A DNA stretch of 64,000 bases from Tomocerus qinae (lineage: Eukaryota; Arthropoda; Collembola; Entomobryomorpha; Tomoceridae), in assembly GCA_020055645.1 (NCBI GenBank), contig CM034546.1:116796375-116860374 (forward strand). The letters run 5' to 3'. The notes below the pieces were generated by a model, which saw nothing but the letters and a program-made list of their open reading frames with translations, ran no database searches and was not told the DNA's origin. Of this stretch, positions 54,072-64,000 are shown in pieces. The position numbers were made by a program, and so were the translations under genes. The first letter of the stretch is position 1. Every line of letters starts with the position of its first letter.

Positions 54072-55414
54072 GTATGTAGAATATTGACATAAACTGAGTC
54101 TAGTTATTACATATACAATTTGGCTTTACTTCTACATACTTTCCTAATTTCCAAACGTTTTGAGACATTTCCAATAAATTTTTCATGGCTCACAAAAATA
54201 GAGCAATATGTAGTATTGGAAAGAGTATTTGAAGCCTGTCCTCACATGACATTAATCTTAAAGCATTTTTAATCAATGTTTTCCTTGAAACAATTCTACT
54301 TACATACATCCAATTTTAATGTAGTAGTTTAGTTTTGTATCGAAGTATATTTTTGATATGTCAGTATACATTGCAGTAGAGAGTATAAGTAGGTAAAGTA
54401 AGTTTAAAGTATATTACATGGTTTTATACTGAATTATCTAAATAGATTGGACCTCAATGGCTACAATTTCCACTCGGAAATCTATCGCCGGCTTCCCATT
54501 TAACAATGTATTTTCTGTCAGCGATGGTCCGGTTGGACAATCTACAGGGATTCCGTATATGTACCTCACTCCTTTGGAGATGAGTGTAATAGATTTACAG
54601 GTACTGCAATTTGGAAGCACATTAAACATTAAATTAATCTTCCTACGGAGAGTTAATAAATAAATAACCTGTAGGCGGACAGCAGAGCTTCTTTAACCAT
54701 GTCTTTGGCCCAAAGTGATTATTGCAGCAAAAAAGGTTACGATCCTGAAGACCCTCGGTGTGCTCATGTAATTTTAACGGGGAATATGGAGAAGGTTAGT
54801 TGATCATATCATTACATTAATCTTAAATATCAAAATCTAATCTGCAAAACATGATTTGAAAAAACACTTTTAAATACCCAAGCAAAAGGATAAGTCACCT
54901 TCCTACTAAAGATTAACAACAAACTAATTAGTTAGGTACATTCTTAACAATAACATATCAATTTTTGCCTGCAATTAAAATGGAGTCTTGGCTAAGTTTT
55001 GAAAGTGCTATATTATTCCTTTTTAATATTTCAGAATGATAAATGAAGTTCTAAAATTCATCTGTATTGTGGATACCTAGTATTAGTTCATATTATTACT
55101 GTTTCATTTGTTCTTAGATTACCAATGGTACAGCAGAACACGAGTTTGCCAAGCAGTCACTATTCTCAAGACACCCAGAAATGAATCTGTGGCCCCGGGG
55201 TAGGATTGTCTTAACTTTTTACTAATTTTTACGAGATTGGTAGCTAAATGATTAACTATGTGAAGTAATAACAAAAAAATATTTCTATGCATTTTAATGA
55301 TTTCCAGACCATGGATGGTTCTTTGGAAAACTAAAAGTATCAAATATTCTTCTTCTGGATTACTTTGGAGGTGCCATTCCTGTTCCACTTGTAGACTATT
55401 TCAACGAAAATTGA
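53654..55414 (+). CDS. CREG1: CREG family secreted glycoprotein
   Basis: Five exons: 53654-54071, 54446-54600, 54675-54794, 55118-55199, 55308-55414. They join in phase to a 293-residue protein. Residues 1-22 are a signal peptide (KIVSLVIVICTLLQ core). From about residue 121 the protein follows CREG1 closely: ARFIVRES, WTSMATISTRKSIAGFPF, NVFSVSDGPVGQSTGIPY, SLTMSLAQSDYC, GYDPEDPRCAHVILTG, SRHPEMNLWP and DYFGG. CREG proteins have a split-barrel fold like FMN-binding flavoproteins but do not need FMN; they are secreted or endolysosomal, and vertebrate CREG1 is linked to growth control and lysosome biogenesis. C208 and C220 match family cysteines, and N234-G-T is an N-glycosylation sequon at the family's conserved position. 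The polar stretch from residue 23 to about 120 is much longer than in vertebrate CREG. The ATG is chosen because it gives the signal peptide. Confidence 0.96.
54446..54600 (+). CDS. CREG1: CREG exon 2 (core domain)
   Basis: It follows an AAATAG acceptor and reads WTSMATISTRKSIAGFPFNN to LTPLEMSVIDLQ. This matches the WGALATLST...YLSPLQLSV block of vertebrate CREG. It ends in phase 0. Confidence 0.95.
54675..54794 (+). CDS. CREG1: CREG exon 3 (core domain)
   Basis: It lies after a 74-bp intron (acceptor CCTGTAG) and reads ADSRASLTMSLAQSDYC then SKKGYDPEDPRCAHVIL to NMEK. Both cysteines are conserved in the family. It ends in phase 0 at GTTAGT. Confidence 0.94.
55118..55199 (+). CDS. CREG1: CREG exon 4 (glycosylation sequon)
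   Basis: It reads ITNGTAEHEFAKQSLFSRHP then EMNLWPR. NGT is an N-linked glycosylation site, and AKxxLFxRHPEMxxWP is a strong family signature. One spare G at the end is completed by exon 5. Confidence 0.95.
55308..55414 (+). CDS. CREG1: CREG exon 5 (C-terminus and stop)
   Basis: It reads HGWFFGKLKVSNILLLDYFG then GAIPVPLVDYFNEN and a TGA at 55412-55414. FFxKLxxxNIxxLDYFGG is the conserved CREG C-terminal block. Confidence 0.95.
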
Positions 55415-55988
55415 TTTTTTAGCAAATTCATTTTAGTGAATATTAATATGTTAATGATGATGTCCATTTTGCACGAATGTCGTCATTAATTTTCCATACT
55501 AAGATCGTTGTTTGCTTGTATATTACATATCCTTGTAACTGAATAATTTACAAAAATGTTTGTTAATAGCAAGATAATTGTTGTTTCAATAACATGATTT
55601 AATGATCATACACTTTGTGATTTTGTAAAATACATTGGGAACCTATACTTTGAAGTACAATTTGCTTTTAAGCTAGGTTTAATTTATGGTGTTAGTGTTG
55701 TATTTACTTACTCTACGTACAGTTCCTAAAACAAACCAAATTGAAGATGCACATAAAGACGGAAGTTCTTTTTAAATTCTTTTCTGGAGAAAGTGGAAGT
55801 ACTACTTACCTACTCATGGTACATACATGAGTTATGTTTCGATTGAATAGTAGTCGACAAGAATTTGTATAATTTTATAGAGTCAATACGGAAAGAGGTC
55901 ATTTTATCACCATGCTTAATTGTCAATATTGTAATCATTATTGAAATGAGATAATATACGAGTCATCTTCTTAATGATTGTGGGCAAT

Positions 55989-55994
55989 AATAAA
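55989..55994 (+). terminator. CREG1: Candidate poly(A) signal of CREG
   Basis: AATAAA about 575 bases after the stop codon; others follow shortly downstream. Confidence 0.4.
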
Positions 55995-57573
55995 ATATAA
56001 TTACAATATGAAAATAAAAACAACATTATGTATACGAATCTTCTATTCTAATCTAACTACCCAGTAATTACCATTAACTAACCGTAAGTAACTAAGTAAA
56101 AAATAGTAGCGAGTAAAATAAGTCAACTGGAATTGGCCAGCTTATATAAAATACAATTATGGAAGTAGCTAAGAGTATCAAATACCCTAAACATAAAACG
56201 TAAACGAATATACTAAAAATTTTAATATAAGTATTTCATGTCATGTAAATAGTTTTAGGTTTTTTGTTGACAAAAATAAATGCCGTCATCGCATCGTTGT
56301 AGCTGTCTTATCGCATCGTTAGAAAAATTATGATATGATGGCTGAAGCGTATAGGTATACGGTATACCTTTCCAGAGTAAAGTATAATTAAGACATACAT
56401 AAATTAATACATTACATACAATTGTATACATTCACTCAATAATCGTCATTTCCCATTAGCCATTAGTACTGGCTATGTATATTAGCATCCATTTCGATAT
56501 ACTTGATAGATTAGTGGCATAGCTTACATAGAATTTAAAACCCAGCATTCTTTACTATTCATAAACATAGCATAAACTTTTAAACTGTCTATTGTTTTAA
56601 CATACTTAAATATATTACCTTCTCCATAATGCATTATTGTCCGAATTTCTAAATGCAATATTAGTTACAGTATTGCCAGTATTGTGAAAACATTTCATTA
56701 TTTATACAACATGCAACTTCATTTAGATGTAAATACATGCACCAATGTCGTTTATATGAGCCCATTAAAGTAAATTCTTTTTACTGTTGCTGACTGTGTT
56801 GAAAAGCTTACTTGTTACCGATAGTATAGTCTGATAATCCTATAATTTTTTTAAACTAATTTTTTGAATAATTTAAAACACTTTCCAGTTCCGGTTTATA
56901 AGTAACATTTAATTGAGTAGGTAGTGACTCTGCGTAAAGATACTTTATAGCATTCCGTCGGTGTCCCTGAGAACGTTTAACAGCTTATGCAAGTGGTCAT
57001 CACCTTCAAAATACATATGCTGGCACTGGCAATGGTAATGATCTCCGTCCAGTCGTAGTCTGAATTCTTGCAATTGATTTTAATGACCTTTATTTAACCT
57101 AGGAACTCGAGCTCGTCAACTGATTTATCTGTGTCCTCCTATCTTCATCAAGATTCAATTGGAGATCATCAGAAACAAACGAGTTTAAATAGTGTAGCAT
57201 ATATTATATAGTATAGTACGCATAAGCATAAGTAAAAAGGCAATATCGCACAAATATTATATACAGTAGCTTAGTGTTCACTAAGTATATTTACTAAGTA
57301 CCTTAACTCAAAGAATTAGGCCACACTAGTGTATTTAATATTTAACTAATGATCATATTATTATTGCATGACATAATGAATGGATAAGAGAGAATACATG
57401 AATACATAGGTAAGCACTATATTATATCATTAAGTTGAAATACGATAAGTACCTTCATCTGTCTAACTAGATATACATTTCTGTACTGATCTTACATGCA
57501 AACTGTAGTTATTTTTATAAATTAATGGTTCTTTTAAGTAGACACATCGTCGACATTCATTACAGTTTGCATA

Positions 57574-57620
57574 TTTATATACCACACAAGTAATCTTAAA
57601 CAAACTCCGTCTAGTCAGTT
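57574..57620 (+). promoter_or_regulatory. Possible promoter of the SLC46-type gene (weak)
   Basis: TTTATATA (57574-57581) and an initiator-like TCAGTT (57615-57620) lie within 130 bases of the start codon. Their spacing is about 10 bases too wide for one TATA-initiator promoter, so at most one is likely to be used. Confidence 0.25.
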
Positions 57621-57697
57621 ATTTATTTGCCAGTGTATCGAGATTTAGTCAAAAAAGATTTTTCGCTAGAAAATATTTCACGTAGTCCTACATCAAA

Positions 57698-57893
57698 ATG
57701 TTTGAAAAAATAGTGAGTAAGTGGAAATTGATGTTAAAAGAAATGACGATAGAGCCAGCAATGCTCATCTTAATGATTGGTATAGGAGTTTCTTCAGTGG
57801 TAGGGGACACTTTGTTCATCACACGGGTCTGCACAATCACTCTGAATAATACAGAGACTATTTGCAAGAATTTGAGCAGCCATGAGGAAATCG
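57698..57893 (+). CDS. SLC46-type exon 1 (TM1 and outer loop)
   Basis: It starts MFEKIVSKWKLMLKEMTIEP, then the first helix MLILMIGIGVSSVVGDTLF and the glycosylated loop to SSHEEI. One spare G before GTTTGT is completed by exon 2; the alternative donor GTAAAT at 57898 would break the frame. Confidence 0.88.
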
Positions 57894-60800
57894 GTTTGTA
57901 AATGTTACTAAGTATCTATAAGTTTGAATGTTCTAAAGTTTTATTAATCAAATTGTTTTAATTACCCATAGAGAAAGAAGCAAGTTCAATTGTCGCCATG
58001 TATCAAATGTATGGAAATATACTAATATCTGGATTTCCAATATTTTTTGCCCTTTTCCTTGGAACATGGATAGATCGACATGGAACAAAGTTACCAATGC
58101 TTTTGTCTGTGATTGGGTTTGCGATCTCTAATTTATTTGCAGCATTAACAGCTACACAACCCCACTGGTCTCCTATAGTGCTTCTGTTTGTAAATTTTCC
58201 AAGCGCACTTACAGGAGGTGCTACAGCATTCTTTATGGCTATATTGACTTTTATTTCACGAAAAACGGATGAGGAGAACCGAAGTTTTAGAATAGGCGTG
58301 TTAGAGTCGGGTTGGTTTATTGGGTACTCTTCAGGAGTTCAAATCGGATCTCGGGTAATACTTCAGAATTTACCTTTTAAGGATCTTGAAAACACGCCTT
58401 AAAATCTTAACTACTTACCTGCATTATTCATTTTATACGGAGAAAAGCTATTAATTATAATATATTTATTAAAATCGTTCAAGCTTTCGACAAAATTCTT
58501 TTGTCATCCATTAATAGCCTTTCTCCGTCATAAATGAATCATGAAATCAAAGGCTGGAAGCATGCAAAATCATTACTTAACTGCATTCAATTAAGTAATC
58601 ATGTTGTGTATTTAATAGGTTTTTGATGCATTCGGCTATGTACCTGTGTTTCTGACTGCAGCCTCTTTTATTGGTTTAGCATTAATTTACCTTGGCATAT
58701 ACATGAAAGAAGATCCTATTCCAAGGACTGATGGGAATGGAGAAAAATCCGTTTCAAGATTTCATAAGATTAAAGATGTATTTCAATTGTCATCTATTAA
58801 GGAGACCTTTGAGACTTGCTTTAAAAAGAGAGAATCTTCACGAAGACTGTATGTTTACATTACACTGAGAATCTACACTTTTTAGTACAACTTTTTGATA
58901 CATACGTATACTGTAAATATGTATACGATTTCTTTAAAATCTGTACTTGTGAAACAAATCTTTCCATAATCCAACATTTTAATGAGCCCATTTGGTATAA
59001 TTGTACTTTTTTTATATAGGTGGGTACTCCTATTGGTTTCCATGATATGTCTTAGAGTTTTAGCTCAAGACGGAGCCATAAGTTTAGCGTACTTATATAC
59101 AAGAGCAAAATTTGGATGGGACAATGCAGCCTACTCTCTCTTTTTACAAACTGACATTATGTGTAGATTTGCAGGTACGATTAAATCATAATACAAATGT
59201 ATTCCATTTACTAGAATTAATCCTTAATTAAATACAACTCATGATACATGCATACATTATGTGAGAGTTGAGAGTACCAGTGTCTCATAGACCCATTCAG
59301 AATTCTTAAAATAGTTACGCTTTGTTCAGGTTTGTTAGTAATGATCGGTGCCATCAACGCTCTGAAATGGAAAGATACAGGACTAGGAGTGTTCAGTGCC
59401 TTTGGCTATGCTGTGGCTCATATGATTTATGCATTTGCACAAAGTGGATGGATGATGTATTTAGGTAAGTCCGTTGAAATCTTTTTATATTGCTACAATC
59501 TGAACGAAGAAAGGTACAACTAATTGGTACTATAAATCTAATATGAAAGCTGTATTGCAAATTGTAACAACAGTTTACTTTATTTTAGGGGCAGCGATTC
59601 AAACACCTTGTGTCCTCATTACCATAGTCATTAGATCAGCTATATCTAAGTTAGTCGGGAAAGATGAGCTGGGAAAGATCTTCTCATTAGTGGCAATTGG
59701 AGAAGCTTGCGTACCATTAGTGTCCTCAACGATTTTTAACCCTATTTTCAGCCATACAGTACACACGCTTCCTGGAACAATATTTATTTTAGCAGCTGCT
59801 CTTCATGCTGTTATTTGTTTACAATTTGTGTAAGTCTAAAGATAAGATTACAACAAATACCTATTTTAAATATTTAACACAAAGGTAAGTGAACATATGT
59901 ATGCGACATGAGTTGGGGAGTCTGAAGCAAGTTCGAATCATAAATATCATTAAAATGTAAATTGCATTGATTGGTAGTTAGGTAGGATAGTATAGGTACA
60001 TTACGCATAATTTAGTGGACATATACCAAATTAAAATTATTAGGAATAGGAAGTTGCAGTTTGTTTATGACCTTGTTTAAGTACAAGGTGCAACGTAATA
60101 CATGAGACGGATTTGTCCTATTAACGAACACAAGCTTTATTATCCATAACTATCATAGTTCGAAGTCTGTCGATTAACAATGGTGCTTGCGGACATGAAA
60201 TAACATGACTATTCATGATATAATATCGATATAATCCTCATTTGGTTAATTACATGTTATGTATTGTGAGACCCTGATTATGATCGTCGTCTTTTGTTCA
60301 TTCATAAGATGTGGTCGATACGTAGATTTGGACAGCTTGAGTAGCCCTCACTGAGAACAGAACTTAGGACAAGTTGTCATGAACATACGTAATACGAGGA
60401 TAAGCCTGACTTCTGAGAATTATATGCATATAAAGAACCTACTTTATGCATGTATACATTTTTAATTTAAAGAATATTTACATTTGGAGATAAGTAAAAT
60501 ATTTGGCCTATCATATTTTTGTAGAATGTGGCTAGTAAGATTTTGTGGGGCCCAGAGGGCCAGCACAAAGTATTGAGACTTGAGACTGAGACCAAGCGAT
60601 ACAATAAATAAAAAACTTATAAATAGATTAGCTAGAGTAAAATCGTGAATCTTTAGATTTTGAACTTGTTTCATACTTCTTCATTCTTGTTTGTGGTGTA
60701 TTATATTCATGCAAATAGCTGTGACTGAGACCATGAGTCCTGAATAATAGAATGACACCATAAATATATTTTGACACATAACTAGCAATGCCTCTACCGG

Positions 60801-60962
60801 CATTTTGAATGACATGACAGACACATTATATACACACATTGCTTACTTACCTAAATTGCAATTAATTGGTTAATGATTTTGTTACTTCTACATAGGTATT
60901 TATTTTCCACCATGGGGAAACTTAAGTCTACAGAATCTACTGAGCCATTGGATGAATTATAG
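57698..60962 (+). CDS. MFS transporter, SLC46 (folate-transporter-like) family
   Basis: Seven exons: 57698-57893, 57972-58354, 58619-58848, 59020-59174, 59330-59464, 59589-59829, 60896-60962. All join in phase to a 468-residue protein, the usual size for SLC46. TM1 (about residues 20-40) is followed by an outer loop with two glycosylation sequons (N50-N-T and N58-L-S) and cysteines 45 and 56. GTWIDRHGTK at residues 96-105 is the MFS motif-A loop between TM2 and TM3. RIGVLESGWFIGYSSG lies at TM5, a charged cytoplasmic loop (about residues 218-268) divides the halves, and the remaining hydrophobic segments complete about 12 helices. SLC46 members move folates or other small solutes with protons at the plasma or lysosomal membrane, and insects carry many paralogues. 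The substrate of this one is unknown and no orthologue is assigned. Confidence 0.92.
57972..58354 (+). CDS. SLC46-type exon 2 (TM2 to TM5)
   Basis: It begins KEASSIVAMYQMYGN and includes LFLGTWIDRHGTKLPMLLS (motif A) and GVLESGWFIGYSSGVQIGSR. It ends in phase 0 at GTAATA. The first two bases (AG) complete a Glu codon. Confidence 0.92.
58619..58848 (+). CDS. SLC46-type exon 3 (TM6 and central loop)
   Basis: It reads VFDAFGYVPVFLTAASFIGL then ALIYLGIYMKEDPIP and a charged loop to KKRESSRR. The central cytoplasmic loop separates the two six-helix halves. The donor is GTATGT with two spare bases. Confidence 0.9.
59020..59174 (+). CDS. SLC46-type exon 4 (TM7 to TM8 start)
   Basis: It follows TTATATAG and reads WVLLLVSMICLRVLAQDGAI then LYTRAKFGWDNAAYSLF. 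YTRxxFGWDxxxYS corresponds to a conserved SLC46 segment. The spare G is completed by exon 5. Confidence 0.92.
59330..59464 (+). CDS. SLC46-type exon 5 (TM8-TM10)
   Basis: It reads LLVMIGAINALKWKDTGLGV then FGYAVAHMIYAFAQSGWMMY. The acceptor is TTGTTCAG, the donor GTAAGT, phase 1. Confidence 0.92.
59589..59829 (+). CDS. SLC46-type exon 6 (TM10-TM12)
   Basis: It reads AAIQTPCVLITIVIRSAISK, then LVGKDELGKIFSLVAIGEA and the last helix TIFILAAALHAVICLQF. RSxxSKxVxxDELGKxFS is strongly typical of SLC46 proteins. The donor is GTAAGT. Confidence 0.95.
60896..60962 (+). CDS. SLC46-type exon 7 (cytoplasmic tail and stop)
   Basis: It lies after a 1.07-kb intron (acceptor CTACATAG) and reads VYLFSTMGKLKSTESTEPLD then EL and a TAG ending at 60962. 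It is short but in phase and completes the last helix. Read-through of the intron instead would stop at once. Confidence 0.8.
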
Positions 60963-63027
60963 AACTATAGATGTACCATGAACCTGATGGTATTGTAAGT
61001 CGCAATAGTAATGATATATAAGTGCGTTGATGAATGAATGGGGAGTGACTGCTGTGGTTGACTGCATTGGGTCCAAACCTTAACATAAAGACATAACGAC
61101 ATAAGGTTTGATTTGTTCACAAATCTTTGACTACTATGATTATAATTATCAAGGACATAATTCTTACTTCATCATAATCCATAATTACAAAATATGTATT
61201 GCTATGAATGACCACAAAATGTTTACTGTTCAGTTAGTAGTTCCTTGCCTAAATACATAATTTATTTATAGGGGATGTTCTCGTGTCGTATATTGTACAA
61301 TGTTTTAATAATTAATATATACTGTACTTGCAGATGATATTTAAACCAAAATAAAATTGCAATATTTATTTTAGAAAACTGCATCGTGCACCACTAATTA
61401 AACATCACGGTACAACTACACAGGGAACTTGTACCATTTACAATGACTACATGTTACATAATAAATGACACTTTTGTCCCTAATATCTTAAATTACATTA
61501 ACAGGGACAAATAATTTGGACAAATCCTAAAAACGGATTCTACAACTAGCAGAACACAAAAGATAAGTGTTCGCTTGGTTGAAGGTTGTAGTCGTTGTAG
61601 TAGTGTAAAACTAGACGACTTTCCCGTAAGAAAAGTAGGTTATTTTTTAACTTTTCGAATTCTATTCTCAGTACTATTCGTTGCCCACTTCACTACTTAT
61701 TCGAATTGTATTCAATTAATTTTTATTTCATTCATCATGATTCATCAAACAAAACGCATTTATTAGATACGAAACTACCTACATTAAATATTAATGACAT
61801 TATCTACATTCAAATGCTTAGGGGTTCATTGCTCTAGTTCTCACAGCCATAATAATATACTCAAAATTTATGTATAGTAGCAGTATAACACTATATTAGT
61901 CTTTGTTCTCTTCATGCTACTATAATGCTAACTAATTACCATTTCGTCGCCACTGCATACACAATGAATTACTTGCAAAATAATAGCCTTGTCTGAGATA
62001 GACACTCAATCAGCCAGTTATTAGACTGACTGGCTTGAAAAGTTTAATAAAATCAAGTTAGAAAGTTATGATGATTTGTATTACAAATGTTATCCAATGC
62101 CAGGGTATAAAGAAAAACTGTCTTTAATTCAAACTGGACTATAAATAGCTTTACATATTATATTAACATATTTAAGTCAATGTCTCACTTAATACAATCA
62201 AGAAATTAAATAGTATCATATAATAGGAGCACTTTCCTCAATCTACCATTAAAGTTGAAGTTACACAACACGATAGGCAATGAAAAAGAAGGGTTTAATT
62301 TTAACTCAATAATTTTCAAATGAGCATAACAGTACTTGTACTACATACATAACTCATCTAATCTAGACCTACATTTACGATGCAATACTTAATAGCGGAC
62401 GACGATCACATTCAAACTTTTAAACTTTTGTAGACACAAATAATTAGCAAATACGTAATTTAATGAACTAGGAGTTGTCAGTATCTGTAATACATATATA
62501 ATCCTGGTAAAGATAGGGCAAATATCTGGATACATACAATATCATTTTGAGGTCTTGATGGTGGGATTCATAGATACGATGCAATACACCGCTCCAATTA
62601 AACTTTTTATTGGAGATATAATAATTGCGCTGTGACAAGACATCAAACTGGTTATTACGTTAGTAGCTTAAAACAGCGTGTTTGGTCGCGTAGATTATAT
62701 TTTATACATTAGCATTGGTTATATGTATTCATATATTTTCAGTTATTACAGAAGATATGTACTACAGTTACCTAAACATACATTCACAAAAGTTTTGCAG
62801 TGTAATTTCTTTCCACAATTCAGTTGTTCCGCCTAGTAAATTACCATATCGTTAAAAACTGTACTATTGCACAGCACAATATTCATTATGTTCTCATGAG
62901 AAGGTAAAACTTTGTGGTGCTTTATATATTCAGTTTTTTGAGAACTAGATTTTGCTTTAGCATTTTGATGTTGTATTTGGTTTTCACTAGTCACAATTTG
63001 AAGTCTTTGTATTATAGATTGTAATGG
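60963..63027. other. Convergent 3' region between transporter and TMED gene
   Basis: It holds the 3' ends of two genes running toward each other. AATAAA at 61350-61355 fits the transporter. No gene is supported between them. Confidence 0.55.
61350..61355 (+). terminator. Candidate poly(A) signal of the transporter
   Basis: AATAAA in CCAAAATAAAATTG, about 388 bases after the stop codon. Confidence 0.45.
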
Positions 63028-63157
63028 TCACTTAGCGAACAAAGGATTTCTCATTTCCGACGGTCTCTTTTCGGCAAAAAAGTTTCGCAGGATCAAAACT
63101 TGGCCAATTGCAATCACGAGGACGGCTATGGTCTCAAAGACAGACCACAGTAAAACT
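63028..63157 (-). CDS. TMED7: TMED last exon, membrane helix and tail
   Basis: It follows TTTTTAG and reads [20 protein letters not shown] then [22 protein letters not shown] and TGA. The Glu and Gln inside the helix are p24 features (they bind lipid and stabilise helix contacts in family members). Confidence 0.94.
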
Positions 63158-64000
63158 CTAAAAAGAAAACAATATCATTTTATTTCATAAAAATACATAA
63201 ATTCGCAATTTGATTGTTTCTAAACAGGTACAAGAATAAAACAATACTAAACCATTTGCCGCCAGTTATTTCTGAAAGGCGTCACTAATTATTTAAGATA
63301 ATATTATGGGTCTATCGTTTGTAAAATGAGACGGATAATAGGATATCCATATCCAGCTAAATCGCTTAACAGAATTTAAAAAAAATTCATTCATAGATTC
63401 TTGACTGGCTATTTTCAAATCTGAATTTCGTTTAGAGTGGCAAAATTTTGAATAAAGGCAGGCACACTTATAACAACCTTGATTTACATTATGAGAATTC
63501 TTAAACGTCTCGAGTCTCGACTACCAAATATTTCGTTTAGAAGGACGGATAAAACAACTTTAAAACCAAAACCAAAATATTTACAAGGAATTTAGCAATT
63601 GAGAAGAAATCAGCTCTTAATAATACCAAACACTACAAAATTAATTGTGATTACTAAAATCATTATATACCGTTCATTGAGATCCTCTGCACGTTTTCTA
63701 CCTTGTGCTTCCCGTAGGCGATGATGCGTCTGATAATCAACCATACTATTTAAGTTTTCGTGAATAGTCTGAGCCGATGATTCTAACTGTAATGATAAAA
63801 GACAAGTTTAATATTGAAACAATTTCAGCGGAATACAAAAATACGAATTTTAAGTTACAGACAATGAATATTACTTATTCATGCACTTAGCGTTTCCCTT
63901 AACTTTTATAATAAACTGAACAAGGATATGACCAACCTGTGTCATTGCAGTAATGTGTTCTCCTACGCCTGGTAATGGGGGTTCGTCTCCTACTTGCAAA
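63028..64000 (-). CDS. TMED7: TMED3/TMED7-type p24 cargo receptor (C-terminal part)
   Basis: Three exons on the minus strand: 63937 to beyond 64000, 63671-63786, and 63028-63157 with the stop at 63028-63030. They read [19 protein letters not shown] (end of the GOLD domain), [20 protein letters not shown] and [19 protein letters not shown] (coiled coil), then one membrane helix [18 protein letters not shown] and a tail [19 protein letters not shown]. THxRLREAQxRxRAEDLNxRV is the hallmark of vertebrate TMED3 and TMED7 and fits Drosophila p24-1. These type I proteins cycle between ER and Golgi in COPII and COPI vesicles and help sort secretory cargo. The FF pair is the COPII-binding motif; the tail ends without a C-terminal dilysine. 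The 5' part, with signal peptide and most of the GOLD domain, lies outside the window. Confidence 0.94.
63671..63786 (-). CDS. TMED7: TMED exon, coiled coil
   Basis: It lies between a CATTACAG acceptor and a GTATAT donor. It reads [20 protein letters not shown] then [18 protein letters not shown] and two bases of an Arg codon. The heptad-like charged stretch is the p24 oligomerisation region. Confidence 0.94.
63937..64000 (-). CDS. TMED7: TMED exon, end of GOLD domain (cut by window edge)
   Basis: It reads [20 protein letters not shown] then Q and ends at a GTTGGT donor in phase 0. The VGDEPP motif is shared with TMED3/7. The exon continues past the window. Confidence 0.9.

Larger units (their letters stand above)
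55415..57697. other. CREG 3' UTR and intergenic stretch
   Basis: An AATAAA at 55989-55994 is the first candidate poly(A) signal after the CREG stop. An 11-bp direct repeat (ATCGCATCGTT) occurs at 56288 and 56310. No gene is supported. A TTTATATA at 57574 and TCAGTT at 57615 precede the transporter but stand 41 bases apart, wider than a usual TATA-initiator pair. Confidence 0.55.

Noticed and set aside
59931-59940. GTTCGAATCA, resembling a tRNA T-loop
   Set aside because: The flanking bases do not form a T-arm stem, and no acceptor stem or A box is present in the correct spacing.

Overview
This is a stretch of eukaryotic nuclear DNA, AT-rich, with genes split into short exons by GT-AG introns of about 75 bp to several kb. 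The protein families and their insect-like forms (a Cys-loop chloride-channel subunit, CREG, an SLC46-type transporter and a TMED3/7 p24 protein) point to an arthropod, most likely an insect. The species cannot be told from the sequence. I found no operons, CRISPR arrays, RNA genes, bacterial genes or recognisable viral or retroelement coding sequence.

Layout. Bases 1 to about 31,700 hold no coding region I can support: the open frames there are of chance length and resemble nothing I know. The interval contains a 421-bp MITE-like DNA element with 33-bp perfect inverted repeats (29972-30392) and a tight cluster of ACAATG/ACATTG sites (19546-19684). It may be partly the long 5' intron of the next gene. 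From 32472 to 44200 (+) lies the channel gene with ten visible exons; its signal-peptide exon was not found, and a likely further upstream exon sits at 31776-31839. From 53654 to 55414 (+) lies a complete five-exon CREG gene (293 aa) with a long extra N-terminal segment. From 57698 to 60962 (+) lies a complete seven-exon MFS transporter of the SLC46 type (468 aa). From 63028 to the window edge (-) lie the last three exons of a TMED3/TMED7-type p24 cargo receptor, running convergent to the transporter.

The four genes do not form a pathway. Three products belong to the secretory/endolysosomal route or the cell surface (secreted or lysosomal CREG, a membrane solute carrier, an ER-Golgi p24 protein) and the fourth is a plasma-membrane receptor channel; I read this as ordinary gene neighbourhood.

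Main points for a second look: a one-base reading-phase conflict between the first two visible channel exons, the candidate extra 5' exon of that gene, the MITE with its subterminal repeat array and likely 10-bp target-site duplication, the 95-100-residue N-terminal extension of CREG, a nested intronic hairpin at 33851-33900, and the ACAATG-site cluster. Exon borders were set by hand from reading phase and GT/AG sites and need transcript data to confirm.
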